Positions 19,262 through 29,192 of a stretch of 64,000 bases of DNA are shown piece by piece; position 1 is the stretch's first letter, and each line of letters opens with the position of its first letter. The notes under the pieces were generated by a model that saw only the letters and a program-made list of their open reading frames with translations, did not search any database and had not been told where the DNA came from. Location of the stretch: positions 124,001-188,000 of the forward strand of contig OZ251243.1 of the NCBI GenBank assembly GCA_965240325.2, written 5' to 3'. The stretch is from Rebecca billardiae RCC1528 (taxonomy: Eukaryota > Haptophyta). A program made the translations under genes and the position numbers.

Positions 19262-22200
19262 GGCCCGAGCGCGCGGCGGCTGAGCGAGCTGCCGCCGGGC
19301 GTGCGCGCACGCCCGGTGACAAGGAGCTCGGCCTGTGGGCCGCCCGCTTGGGCACGACGAACAAGACTTTGCTGACTCGCACTTGGCGCGCCACCGCTGG
19401 CATGCCGGAGGCGACGATGGCGCGCGCGCCGCTGGACACGCTGTCCGGCGCGCACATGAAACGACGGCCCTTTAACCGGCCCATGCCCCGCGCGACGCAC
19501 CCGCGCGAGGTGACGCACATGGACGTGGTGTCCGTGTCGAAGATTGACTTGCCGATCGGCGAGGCCGGGATCCCGGTCGGCATGAAGTACGCGCTGGTGT
19601 GTGTAGATGACTACTCGCGCCGGATGAGCGTCTACTTCTGCAAGTTGAAGTCGCAGATACCTGACCTGATCGCGATGTATTTTCGCGAGATGGGAGCGCA
19701 CGAGCTGTACGGCTCGCACATCGAGCTTGGACCTGGGTTCAAGCGATTCCACATCCACACCGACGGCGGCACCGAGCTGAACTCGGAGCGCGTGTCCGAG
19801 CTGCTGCTGCAGCTTGGCCTCGCCGCCAACGTGACGAGCGCGCCCGACACTCCCTCCTCGAATGGGGTGGCGGAGCACGCGATCCAGACTCTGGTGCGCG
19901 ACACGATTGCGCGCCTTGCGATGACGGGCATGCCTGCCCAGCATTGGCACTATGCGATGCGCCACGCGTGCGCGAGCAGAAACCGCTTGGCGTCCAGGCG
20001 AATCATGCGCGACGGCGCGCTGATGTTCGTGACGCCCTACGAGCTCTTTTTTGGCAAGCCGCCGGACATGCGTCACGTGATCGTGTTCGGCGCCCCGTGC
20101 CGTGTGGTCCTGCAGGGACTCGAGAAGCAGCGGCGGGGCAAGCTGGGCATGCCGACGGTGCGTGGCCGCGTCCTCGGTCACGGCATCGACGGCTCCCAGA
20201 TCGACAAGACGTTCCGGCTGCTGCTGGGGTACGTCGTGCTGCTCGATGACGGGCGCGTGATTCACTCCAAGCACGTGTACATTGATGAGCGGTCGCTGGT
20301 CGAGGGGGGGCACACTCCGTTCGCGACCAGCTATGACGGTGCCGAGCCCGAGGGAGACGCCGCTGACGGCGAGCTCACCGACGAGGGCGACGGGCATTTT
20401 GAGATTGAGGACGGTGCAGCCGACGACGGCGGCGCTGCTGCTCATGACGACGGGGGCGCGGCGAGCGAAGCTGCGCGACCGAGCGCCGACGGCGATGACG
20501 CCGGAGGCGATGACGACGCACGAGCTGGTGAGTCCGCGGCGCCCGAGCTGCCGCGCGACTACGACCCGATGCGACGAGACCGAGCGAGGCGGAGCAGACC
20601 CGCCGCGCAGACGGTGCAGGCTGTGACCGAGGCAGCGTTCCAGGCCGCGGGCGAGGAACCTACCGAGGAGAACAGCTTCGAGGCATTCGCTGCGACGACA
20701 ATCGCGCGGATGAATGGTGTGCCGATCACCATCCCCACGACGTGGGACGAGGCGATGAAATCGCCCGAGGCCAAGCTCTGGATGCAGGCCTGCCATGACC
20801 ACCTCGACGCGCACGGCGTGAGACACACGTTCTTCGAGGTGATTGTTCCGGACACCACGCGCACGATTCCTGTCAAGTGGGTGTTCGACGTGAAGACGCT
20901 TCCCGATGGCGAAGTGATCAAGTTCAAGGCGCGGCTGGTAACCCAGGGGTTCCGCCAGCGTGAGGGCATCGACTTCAATGAGGTGTTCGCCCCGACGATA
21001 CGACCAGAACAGCTGCGGCTGATGCTCGCGGTCGCGCTCAAGGCCAAAGGCGTCTCGATGACGGACGCGGCGAGCGCCAAGATCGTGGAGATGCGACCCG
21101 CCGACGTGCGGCACGCATACCTGAACAGCGACCTGCCGGAGGGCGAGGAGGTGATGACACCGCTCCCGCCTGGCTACACCCCGAAGAGCTCGACGCCGCT
21201 CGGCTCGAAGGTGGTCGCGAAGTTTGTGAAGGCGCTCCCAGGCATGCGCCAGGCCGGGCGCGTGTGGTACCTACACTTGCGTAAGTGTTTGCTCGAACAT
21301 GGGTTCGAGCCGTGCCCGAGCGCGCCGTGCATCTACTCGAAGGCAGTCGATGGCGGCTACGTGTTCGTCGGTCACTTTGTCGACGATCTGCTGATGATGA
21401 ACATCTCGAAGGACAAGAACGCATTGGACGCGCTGATGACGGCGTTGCTGACGCACTACGAGATGCAGGGCGCGGACTGCCTGAGCAAGTTCCTTGGCGC
21501 CGAATTTGAGACCACGGTGGACGGACTTTTTACCCACCTGAACCAGTACATCGGTGATGTGTGCGAGCGCTTCCACCTGAGTGGAGAGCGCCACCCACCG
21601 ACCCCCGAGTGCAGCGAGACGCGCGAGATCCCCCGCCCGCTGCAAGCCCTCCTGCTGCGCGCTGACCGCCAGCACTACCAGGAGATGACCGGTGCCCTCA
21701 TGTACTGCATGACGACGTGTCGCCCCGACATCGCGCACGCCGTGAACATGCTGGCACGCCGGATGTCCAATCCCCGGCTCTACGACTTGACCGCCGCGAA
21801 GCGCACGCTCCGATACTTGCTCGGCACGCGTCGGCGCGGCATCCTCTTCCGGCACGCGACGCACGCACAACACCCTGATTTGGTGGCGTACGCGGACTCG
21901 GACTGGGCGAACGATCGTGAAGATCGACGTTCTACGACGGGATACCTTGTTATGTACAACGGGGTCCCGATCTCGTGGCACACCGGACTGCAGAGCGTGG
22001 TCGCGTTGTCTACGTGCGAGGCGGAGTACATCGCGCTGAGCGAGTGCTGCCGCGAGGTGATCTACCTGCGCGACCTGGTCACGTTTTTGAACGAGCCGGT
22101 CGTGGAGCCCACGACGGTGATCTACGAGGATAACCAGGGCACGATCGATTTGACGAACAACCCGGTGCACCACAAGCGCACCAAGCACATTGACGTGAAG

Positions 22201-22371
22201 TACCATTTCACGCGGCGCGCGCAAGCCGACGGCGCCGTGCTGATCCAGAAGGTGCCGACCGACGACAACCGGTCCGACATCATGACCAAGGCTACCGCGA
22301 CGAGTACTTTTCTCAAGCACGTCGTGGCGATACTGCATGCTGTTCCACCACCTCCGCCGCCTTCGGCATGA
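19255..22371 (+). CDS. pol: pol of copia element 1: integrase, reverse transcriptase, RNase H
   Basis: Expressed in the -1 frame after the slip (the open frame itself extends back to 18943). A pre-integrase segment leads to the integrase core with D at 19522 (THMD), D at 19762 (HTDGG) and E at 19873 (NGVAEHAI). The RT has the copia-type fingers (KWVFDVKTLPDGEVIKFKARLV) and catalytic FVDDLL near 21376. RNase H shows ADSDWANDREDRRSTTGY, STCEAEYIALSE and the terminal KHIDVKYHFTR. No internal stop. Integrase-before-RT order defines copia rather than gypsy. The stop at 22371 lies four bases before the polypurine tract. Confidence 0.93.
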   Translation, partial: RVGPERAAAERAAAGRARTPGDKELGLWAARLGTTNKTLLTRTWRATAGMPEATMARAPLDTLSGAHMKRRPFNRPMPRATHPREVTHMDVVSVSKIDLPIGEAGIPVGMKYALVCVDDYSRRMSVYFCKLKSQIPDLIAMYFREMGAHELYGSHIELGPGFKRFHIHTDGGTELNSERVSELLLQLGLAANVTSAPDTPSSNGVAEHAIQTLVRDTIARLAMTGMPAQHWHYAMRHACASRNRLASRRIMRDGALMFVTPYELFFGKPPDMRHVIVFGAPCRVVLQGLEKQRRGKLGMPTVRGRVLGHGIDGSQIDKTFRLLLGYVVLLDDGRVIHSKHVYIDERSLVEGGHTPFATSYDGAEPEGDAADGELTDEGDGHFEIEDGAADDGGAAAHDDGGAASEAARPSADGDDAGGDDDARAGESAAPELPRDYDPMRRDRARRSRPAAQTVQAVTEAAFQAAGEEPTEENSFEAFAATTIARMNGVPITIPTTWDEAMKSPEAKLWMQACHDHLDAHGVRHTFFEVIVPDTTRTIPVKWVFDVKTLPDGEVIKFKARLVTQGFRQREGIDFNEVFAPTIRPEQLRLMLAVALKAKGVSMTDAASAKIVEMRPADVRHAYLNSDLPEGEEVMTPLPPGYTPKSSTPLGSKVVAKFVKALPGMRQAGRVWYLHLRKCLLEHGFEPCPSAPCIYSKAVDGGYVFVGHFVDDLLMMNISKDKNALDALMTALLTHYEMQGADCLSKFLGAEFETTVDGLFTHLNQYIGDVCERFHLSGERHPPTPECSETREIPRPLQALLLRADRQHYQEMTGALMYCMTTCRPDIAHAVNMLARRMSNPRLYDLTAAKRTLRYLLGTRRRGILFRHATHAQHPDLVAYADSDWANDREDRRSTTGYLVMYNGVPISWHTGLQSVVALSTCEAEYIALSECCREVIYLRDLVTFLNEPVVEPTTVIYEDNQGTIDLTNNPVHHKRTKHIDVKYHFTRRAQADGAVLIQKVPTDDNRSDIMTKATATSTFLKHVVAILHAVPPPPPPSA

Positions 22372-22375
22372 TGTC

Positions 22376-22384
22376 GAGGGGGGG
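22376..22384 (+). promoter_or_regulatory. polypurine tract of copia element 1
   Basis: GAGGGGGGG immediately precedes the 3' LTR TGTTG. It is the standard plus-strand DNA primer site and is identical to the tract of element 2. Confidence 0.88.
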
Positions 22385-22538
22385 TGTTGTATTAATTCCG
22401 AATTTCCTCCGTGCACGATTTCTTTTCTTCTCCAGGCGCTTGGATCCAACCGCCAGGAGAGGTCGAGTCCCAGGTACTACTCGCTGTCGTACCTGCCCTC
22501 CCTGAACCGGCACGAGCGCGCTCGGCCCCTAATCCTAT
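22385..22538 (+). repeat. 3' LTR of copia element 1, left part
   Basis: The first 154 bp of the LTR are identical by eye to 16681-16834. It ends at CCTAT (22534-22538), the target duplication of element 2. Confidence 0.95.
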
Positions 22539-23259
22539 TATTGGGTAAACGCGAGCTCCAAGCGTCTCGAGCCCTGCTAAAAGCTCACCGGCACGTCCTC
22601 GGGCGCGTCGTCGGTGACGCCCACGAAGGCAATCTCGACCCTCGCTCCTCTGACGAGCGAAGCTAATCCTCCTGCCGCAACCAACTTTCGGTTGCGCAGG
22701 GTGACACGGCGTTTTGCGGCCCGGCTCGGGAATCTTGTAACCTTCCTGAGCCCCGCTTCCGTGCGTCCGCCAATCGCAGGCGTTACCGACGCACCGCCGT
22801 AAGCTCATCTTTCCCCCAGGTACTCGGTAATGTCATCGGACCTGGGTAAGCTGCGCACGGACCCATGATCCCGGATTCTCGATTCTCAAAACTGAGAATC
22901 CGGGCGTCCATGAATGAAGTGATCGAGTCCGTTGTTCCTTGGACTCTTCCACGATGGCGCCCGCCTGTGCCGCCGGCGTGCCATCCGTGCCGCGTGCGCC
23001 GGGCCGTACCGCCCGCGCACGCGCCGCGTCCGTGTCGCTCCGCGTCCGCGCTGCCGCGTCCGCGCTCCGCGTCCACGTCGCTCCGCGCCAGCGCTGCTGC
23101 GCTCGCGCTCCTGCCGCCGCGCGCGCCGCGCGCGCGCGCCGCCAGAGCCAGCCACTGCGTAGCTGATGCCGCCGGCCCGCCTGGTGCGGCGCCGGCCCTG
23201 ACGTCCCAGCGGCGACGCCATCTGCTGAGATGCGCGCCCCAGGCTGCGTCAGCTCAACA
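22539..23259 (-). repeat. 3' LTR of copia element 2
   Basis: 721 bp. It contains an 11-bp inverted repeat at 22870-22880 and 22894-22904 (CCCGGATTCTC and its complement), a possible RNA hairpin. Confidence 0.95.
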
Positions 23260-23268
23260 CCCCCCCTC
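23260..23268 (-). promoter_or_regulatory. polypurine tract of copia element 2
   Basis: On the minus strand GAGGGGGGG abuts the LTR TGTTG, exactly as in element 1. Confidence 0.88.
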
Positions 23269-23295
23269 GACAGCCATAGCCGCGAGCTGCGCCGC

Positions 23296-26200
23296 TTACC
23301 GCGCGCGCGTCGGGTGTCGGTCCACCATGATGGCGTCGACGTGCCGCTTGAACGTCGCACCGTCCGTCGCCTTCGTCATGATGTCAGAGTGGTTGAGCGA
23401 GGTGTGTACCTTGACCACCTTCACCTTGCCACCCTCCTGCGCGTCACGCACATAGTGATGCTTGATCTCGATGTGCTTCGAGCGCTTGTGGTGCACAGGA
23501 TTCTCCACGAGGTCGATAGCCCCCTTGTTGTCCTCTCGCACCTCCGTCGCGGCCCGCGGCGGCTGCCGCATGGACTCGAGTATGCTCCGCAAGTAGCTCA
23601 CCTCGCGGCAGCAATCGCTCAGCGCGACGTACTCCGCCTCCGTCGAGCTCAGCGAGACTGTACCTTGCAGCCCGCTGTGCCACGACACCGGCGCCCCATT
23701 GTAGAACACAATGTATCCACCCGTCGACCTGCCCTTGGTCTCCACCGGATTGCTTGCCCAATCGGAGTCAGCGAAAGCAAGTAGGTCGGGGTGCTCGGAA
23801 TCTGTCGCAAACTTGAACAAGATTCCCAATCGCGGGCATCCACGTAAGTAGCGCAGCACGCGCTTCGCACTTACCAGATCCACCGCCCGCGGACATGACA
23901 TGCGTCGCGTCAGCATGTTCACCGCGTGCGCGATGTCCGGCCGCGCCGTGACCATCGCAAACATGAGACATCCCACCATCGCCTGGTAGTTCTCAATCTC
24001 CGCGCGCTGCAGCAACGCCTCGTCGTCGTCGCTCAGCTGCGCCCGCGCCGCCGGCTCCGGCGTGCGCGCCGGCGTGCTTGCGTTCAAACCGAACCGCTGA
24101 AGCACGCTCTCGACGTACGGCCCCAGATGCATCAGGATGCCGTCGTCATGAACTTCAAACACGGCGCCCAGGAACTTATCGAGCCGCTCACTCAGCTTGA
24201 TCTCGTAGTGCTCCTTCAGGTCAGCCGCCAGCTTCTCCACCGCGCGCGCGTCGCGCGTCAGGTTGAGAAACAGCAAGTCGTCGACAAAGCCGCCCGCGAT
24301 GATGAACTCGCCCGGCGCCGACTCCTTGACGTAGATGCACGGCGCACTCGGACACTCCGAGAAGCCGCGCGCGAGCAGCTGGGTGCGGTGCGTGCGATGC
24401 CACGCGCGCCCAGACTGGCGTAGGCCCGGATACGCCTTCAGGCTCCGGCCCACGACTTTGTACCCCGGCGGCGCCTGCGTGCTCGGCACGTAGCCCGGCG
24501 GGAATGAGAAGAGAGGCCGCTCATCCGGCTTCAACTCCGAGTTGAGGTACGCGTCCTTGACGTCGCCCTTCGACAGTATGCCCAGCGCCGCAACCGACGC
24601 TGCACCCAAGTCGACCCTCGCGCCCGCCTGCTGAGCGGCGATCGCAACGAGTAGTCGCACTTGTTCCGGCCGGATCGTCGGAGCAAAGACCTCCTGAAAG
24701 TCGATCCCCGGCCGCTGTAGGTTCCCCAGTAGCACCGACCGCGCCTTGAAGCGCGTCACCTCGCCCTCCGGGTTCGACTTGACGTCAAAGACCCATTGGC
24801 TCGGCAACACCCGCGTGCCCTCCGGAACCACCACCTCTTCCGAGGTGCCGAGCAACTTGTGACCTTCCAAGTGCTCGAGCATGGCGCCCTGCCACTGGGG
24901 CGCCTCCGCCGACCGCATCGCCTCGCGATAGTTCGTCGGCACCTTCACGTTGATCTTCTGGAACACCGACGCGGCGCTGACGACGGCAGTAAGCAGCTGC
25001 GGCCGTCGGCGCGACGTCCGATCCCTGCGAAGCGGATCGTGTCCCATATCCAGACCGGGCGGCGGCGCGTCCTCGATCACGCCGTCGTCACCGTCTGCGC
25101 CGCGCGGCGGCCCGCCAGCATCTGCTGCGGCCCCGCGCCGTGATTCCGTCGGCGGTATCTGATCCTGCCGACCCGGCTGCGTCATCGACGCGCCTGCCCC
25201 GTCACGCCCGCCCTGCGGCGTCGGCGTCGACGGCTCTGCGCCAGCGCTGCTGCACCCGCGATGTCCCGCGTCCACGCTGCTGCGCCCGCGCCCCGACGTT
25301 GACGCATCTGCGTCGTCGTCGTACCCGACGTCGAACTCTGTCGCGTCGTCATTCCCGGCGTCGGCTGGCGTCTCGCCGCCGTCGCCGTCCTCGTCCTCAC
25401 AGTCGGCGTCACCACCGACCGGACGAAGTCCGCCGCTTACCGCGGCGCCGTCACCATCACCCACGTACGCGCCACCGTCAGGTGCGCCCAGCGACGAGTG
25501 CCCCCCCTCGACCAGGTCGGTCTCGTCGATGCGTACATCACGTGAGTGAACGAGACGTCCGTCGTCTAAACGACATACGTACCCAAGCACGTAGCGCCAT
25601 GTACCGCGCCACTGCACGCCGTGCCCACCCCAGAGATAGACACGTCCGGGTAGTGCGCGCTGCTTCAGCTGCCCCAATGCATTGCGCCGTGCGCCCAGCA
25701 TCAGCACGCGGCAGCGCGCGCCAAACGCCACGTGATGCTTCCACGTCGGACGTTTGCCAAAGAACAGCTCATCCGGCGTGAGCCACTCAATGTCTCCATC
25801 GTCACGAACGATACCACGTGACGCCAGTCGATTGCGCGACGCGCATGCGTGCCACGCCGCGTAGTGCCAATCGACCCTCGAGACTCCACGCGCAACGACC
25901 GTGGCGCGCAGTCTCGACTTCAGCGTGCGGATAGCGCGTTCCGCCACGCCATTCGAGCTCGGCGAGTCGGGCGCCGACGTGACCGTCGACGAGAACCCAA
26001 GCTTCGCCAGCTCACCCTCGACGTACGTACTCAGCAACGTCGAGCCACCGTCGGTGTGAATATGGCGTCGCGCCATAGTACACCCCGACGCCAGGACCCA
26101 ATGCGACATGTGCATGGCCCCTGTTCCAAGCAACTGCGCGTACCAGCGGAATGCCCGACCAACCTCGGCGTCATCCAAGCTGCGTAGCGCGTACACTTGC

Positions 26201-26574
26201 CATCGACGTGAATGCCCATCGATGAATATGATCCCATGAGGATACCCTCCACGTGCGCCATCGGCCCCAACTGGTAAGTCGATGCGCGCCATAGAGAAGA
26301 TGTCGACGTGCGTCACCTGCCCAGGGTAGTGCGCCGTCGGCATCGCGTCCGCGAACGACCGCCGCGTCATGCCCGCCGCCGACTGCTCGTCGAGCGACTC
26401 ACGCCGCGCGTTCGCCCCCTCCATCCCCTCGGCCACGCGTCGCGTGCGCTCGAGTAGACGTTGGTCATTGGTGCCCGTTCGAACCGACCAAGTGCGCAAC
26501 CACGCCGGATCAGCGCCTCGCGCCGCCTCCGTAGTGTTTGTGGTTCGCACCTGCGCGGGTTCCGGGCTTAGGCG
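23296..26574 (-). CDS. pol: pol of copia element 2: integrase, reverse transcriptase, RNase H
   Basis: The -1 frame after the heptamer at 26580-26574; the open frame itself reaches back to 26976. The integrase core shows THVDIFSM, HIHTDGGSTL and SSNGVAERAIRTL, giving the D, D and E residues. A long acidic linker rich in Asp/Gly precedes the RT, which has QWVFDVKSNPEGEVTRFKARSV and catalytic FVDDLLFLN. RNase H has FADSDWASNPVETKGRSTGGY, SSTEAEYVALSD and KHIEIKHHYVR. No stop or frameshift seen, so the enzymes may be functional. It ends 27 bases before the polypurine tract. Confidence 0.93.
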   Translation of the reverse strand, partial: RLSPEPAQVRTTNTTEAARGADPAWLRTWSVRTGTNDQRLLERTRRVAEGMEGANARRESLDEQSAAGMTRRSFADAMPTAHYPGQVTHVDIFSMARIDLPVGADGARGGYPHGIIFIDGHSRRWQVYALRSLDDAEVGRAFRWYAQLLGTGAMHMSHWVLASGCTMARRHIHTDGGSTLLSTYVEGELAKLGFSSTVTSAPDSPSSNGVAERAIRTLKSRLRATVVARGVSRVDWHYAAWHACASRNRLASRGIVRDDGDIEWLTPDELFFGKRPTWKHHVAFGARCRVLMLGARRNALGQLKQRALPGRVYLWGGHGVQWRGTWRYVLGYVCRLDDGRLVHSRDVRIDETDLVEGGHSSLGAPDGGAYVGDGDGAAVSGGLRPVGGDADCEDEDGDGGETPADAGNDDATEFDVGYDDDADASTSGRGRSSVDAGHRGCSSAGAEPSTPTPQGGRDGAGASMTQPGRQDQIPPTESRRGAAADAGGPPRGADGDDGVIEDAPPPGLDMGHDPLRRDRTSRRRPQLLTAVVSAASVFQKINVKVPTNYREAMRSAEAPQWQGAMLEHLEGHKLLGTSEEVVVPEGTRVLPSQWVFDVKSNPEGEVTRFKARSVLLGNLQRPGIDFQEVFAPTIRPEQVRLLVAIAAQQAGARVDLGAASVAALGILSKGDVKDAYLNSELKPDERPLFSFPPGYVPSTQAPPGYKVVGRSLKAYPGLRQSGRAWHRTHRTQLLARGFSECPSAPCIYVKESAPGEFIIAGGFVDDLLFLNLTRDARAVEKLAADLKEHYEIKLSERLDKFLGAVFEVHDDGILMHLGPYVESVLQRFGLNASTPARTPEPAARAQLSDDDEALLQRAEIENYQAMVGCLMFAMVTARPDIAHAVNMLTRRMSCPRAVDLVSAKRVLRYLRGCPRLGILFKFATDSEHPDLLAFADSDWASNPVETKGRSTGGYIVFYNGAPVSWHSGLQGTVSLSSTEAEYVALSDCCREVSYLRSILESMRQPPRAATEVREDNKGAIDLVENPVHHKRSKHIEIKHHYVRDAQEGGKVKVVKVHTSLNHSDIMTKATDGATFKRHVDAIMVDRHPTRAR

Positions 26575-29192
26575 TTTGGGGGCGGCGCAGCGCCAATGCG
26601 CCCCCGCCCCGCGCCCACGCGCCGCACTGGCGCCCTGCGCCGTGCGCGCGCCTCCGCCGGCGCATCGCCGACGTCTGGCCCCACCTGGCGCCGTACGATC
26701 TCGGCGCGCAGCGTGGAATCGCGCGGCAGCTGCACGACGCCGCCTCCCAGCGCCGTAAAGTCCGCAGTGTTGCCGCGCTGCGAGTAGTGGAACTCGATGC
26801 CTGCGTCCGCGCAGTGCTCGACCGACAGCAGCGGCGCCGTGACGCGCTGCGACGCCCACGCCTCGATCTCGAGCGTGAGGACCTTGTCGCTGTCGTCGTC
26901 CGCCGCAAGCTTGACCACCAGGGTCCCGCGGTGAGTGACCTGCTCCCGCGCACCGTTCCCCCACTCGATCTGGCATGCGCCGTGCACCGGGGTAAGGTTC
27001 GTCAAATCCTCGGTCATGGCGATGTTCTTCCGTGCGCCAGTGTCAAACACCAACGCCCGCGTGTTGTCCTCCGGCTGCGCCACGCGTGCCTCGGCCGCCC
27101 GCGCCGCGACGATCTCGATGTCCTCGTCGCGCTGCGCCCTGCCGCCGATAGCCGCGCCAATAGGCGCCAAGCCGAGTCCGGCGCCGGTGCCGCCGCCGTC
27201 TCCGGCGTCTGCGCCACCGTCGCCACCAACGGCGCCGTCGGGCTCGTCACCCTGCTCGGGAGCGAACGCGACCTGCGTGCGGACCGTGCCGCCGCCGTTG
27301 CCATTACCGACCACGGCGCGGGTGCTGCCCCCCGCACCGCCGCCGCCACCGCCACCGCCGCTCCGATGTGAGCCACGGCTGCGATCCGACCGCGTCGACG
27401 CCGCGTCATCGCCAGCGTTCGAGTCGCGATCAGCCTGCGTCACCTGCGGGCAGTAACGCTTGATGTGCCCCACGGCGCCGCACTTGTAGCAGCGCGGCCC
27501 GTGCGCGTCGTCGGAGTCGCCGTGGCCTCCGCGGCCGGTGCCGCGGCCAGCACCGCCGCCACCGCCGCCGCCGCGACCTCCGCCGCCGCCACCACGGCCA
27601 GCCGGCGACGTCGCGTCGCCGCCGCCGCCACCACCCGCCGACGCCGCCGCCGCCTGCGCCAGGCGGAGCCCGTCGATTGGGTGCGCGCGGGTAGCGCCGC
27701 CGCCTCCTGGCGTGCGGCCACCCGCCCCTGGGCGCCCAGGGCCGCCGCGGTCAATCCGCTTGCCCTTGGAGAAGTCCCAGTCCTCGAACTTGCCGTTGAG
27801 CTCGTGCACGAGCTCCTGCACGTCGAAGTTCGTCACGGTCCTGTAGTCCTTCGACTCGTACCGCGTCCGCATCTCGATGCCCGCGCCCACCGACGGAATG
27901 AACTCGATGAGCCGCGCAAGCATCTCCGCCGCTGGCGCTGCGTCACTCAGCTCCTGCAGCAGCACGTGGTTGTGCTGTAGCACCTGGAAGAGCTCGAGTG
28001 CGCCGACGCCGTCCTTGCCGCAGTCCGGCAGGACCGTCCGATGCCAGCGTGCCCGCACCGACATGTACTTCCGCATGTCGTCGGGCTTGCGCATGCGCAG
28101 GATCGCCTTCCACAGGTACAGAAACTCGCGCCCCGGCGTAAGTGCGCCCCGGCGCGCGCGCTCCTCCTGCACCTCCGGCTGCGTCTCCATGAGGCGGTTG
28201 ATGTGCTGCCACGCAGCCTCCGTCACCCACGACCGCAGCTCGGTGCGTAAGAAAGCCGTCCCTTTCTCGTACTGCGCCCCGGCGTACTTGGCGGGGTCCG
28301 CCTCGTCGCCGTCCGGCGCTGCCTCCAACACGCTCTGTCGGAGCTTGATGTCCAGCATAGCATGCTCGCTCGCCTGCCGCTCATGCATCTGCTCCTCGGT
28401 CTCGCGCTCGCGGCGGTAGAGCTCGCGCGCGCGCGGATCGAGCGTCACGGCAGCGCCACCCGTGGGCGCCGCGCCACCGATCCCGCCGGCGCCGCCCGTA
28501 GGCACCGCGCCGACGCCGGCGCCGCCCACAGGCGTCGCGCCGTCAGTCCCAGCCGGCGCACCTGCCGCGCCGCCTGTGCCCACACCCGGACCGGGTGTAC
28601 CGGCCGCCGGACCCGGAAAAATTCCGGATCCGCCGCCCGCCGCCGGACCTGAACCCGGTCCGGTCGCCGTCGGGCCGCCCGGAGTGGCTAAACCACTCCC
28701 AGCGCCCGCCGAGGCAGCCTGCGCGTAGCTTGGCGCCTGCCTCGCCCCCGCCGCCGCCGCCGCGCGTTCCGCCGCGGCCCGGCGCTCGGCGTGCTCGCGG
28801 CGCTCGTGCTCGTGGCGATGATCGAGCAGCCGCTGCTGCAGCGCGTAGTTCTCACGCGCCAGGTCCATCCGCTCGGCACTGACCTTGATCATCTTCGCCG
28901 CGGATGGGTTGAATGTCTCCCACGTCGAGTTGTACTCCTCGAGCGTGTTGATGCGGTGCTCCGCGTTCGGGCCGTGCGTCACGATGATGCCGTTCAGTGC
29001 GGACATCGTAGCACCTTGCCCCGCCGGTAGCGCCGCCAGCTTGCTCGCCGATTGCGCGAGCCAGCGCTGCTGATTGCCCTTGTCGTTGAGCATCCCCACG
29101 TCGACCGAGCCGTGCATCCGGCCGCTCGTGCCCATCGGCGCGATCGATGAGAAAGCGCCGCGCGTACGATCCCTCCCGATCGCTGCATGCAT
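26568..29192 (-). CDS. gag: gag-protease polyprotein of copia element 2
   Basis: 874 residues, starting at an ATG whose A is the last base of the 5' LTR. The gag core is preceded by Pro/Gly/Ala-rich spacers. A canonical CCHC zinc knuckle, CYKCGAVGHIKRYC (C-x2-C-x4-H-x4-C), follows a Gly-rich RGG-like stretch. The protease strand reads ALVFDTGARKNI, with an intact D-T-G, in contrast to element 1. The frame ends TAA at 26570-26568, two codons after the slippery site. Confidence 0.9.
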   Translation of the reverse strand: MHAAIGRDRTRGAFSSIAPMGTSGRMHGSVDVGMLNDKGNQQRWLAQSASKLAALPAGQGATMSALNGIIVTHGPNAEHRINTLEEYNSTWETFNPSAAKMIKVSAERMDLARENYALQQRLLDHRHEHERREHAERRAAAERAAAAAGARQAPSYAQAASAGAGSGLATPGGPTATGPGSGPAAGGGSGIFPGPAAGTPGPGVGTGGAAGAPAGTDGATPVGGAGVGAVPTGGAGGIGGAAPTGGAAVTLDPRARELYRRERETEEQMHERQASEHAMLDIKLRQSVLEAAPDGDEADPAKYAGAQYEKGTAFLRTELRSWVTEAAWQHINRLMETQPEVQEERARRGALTPGREFLYLWKAILRMRKPDDMRKYMSVRARWHRTVLPDCGKDGVGALELFQVLQHNHVLLQELSDAAPAAEMLARLIEFIPSVGAGIEMRTRYESKDYRTVTNFDVQELVHELNGKFEDWDFSKGKRIDRGGPGRPGAGGRTPGGGGATRAHPIDGLRLAQAAAASAGGGGGGDATSPAGRGGGGGGRGGGGGGGAGRGTGRGGHGDSDDAHGPRCYKCGAVGHIKRYCPQVTQADRDSNAGDDAASTRSDRSRGSHRSGGGGGGGGAGGSTRAVVGNGNGGGTVRTQVAFAPEQGDEPDGAVGGDGGADAGDGGGTGAGLGLAPIGAAIGGRAQRDEDIEIVAARAAEARVAQPEDNTRALVFDTGARKNIAMTEDLTNLTPVHGACQIEWGNGAREQVTHRGTLVVKLAADDDSDKVLTLEIEAWASQRVTAPLLSVEHCADAGIEFHYSQRGNTADFTALGGGVVQLPRDSTLRAEIVRRQVGPDVGDAPAEARARRRAPVRRVGAGRGRIGAAPPPNA
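26574..26580 (-). promoter_or_regulatory. -1 ribosomal frameshift site CCCAAAC between gag and pol of element 2
   Basis: On the coding strand the gag frame reads CCC CCA AAC GCC TAA. The heptamer C CCA AAC is phased as X XXY YYZ and lies at the same distance from the stop as in element 1. The -1 frame continues CCC AAA CGC CTA into pol. No obvious strong stem directly downstream was seen. Confidence 0.82.

Noticed and set aside
22539-23259. Small ORFs repeated at 22.9 and 29.6 kb
   Set aside because: They lie in the two identical LTRs of element 2 and are not independent genes.
26455-26500. tRNA T-arm-like GGTTCGAAC
   Set aside because: It lies within the pol coding frame of element 2 and no cloverleaf surrounds it. 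No tRNA was found elsewhere in the window.
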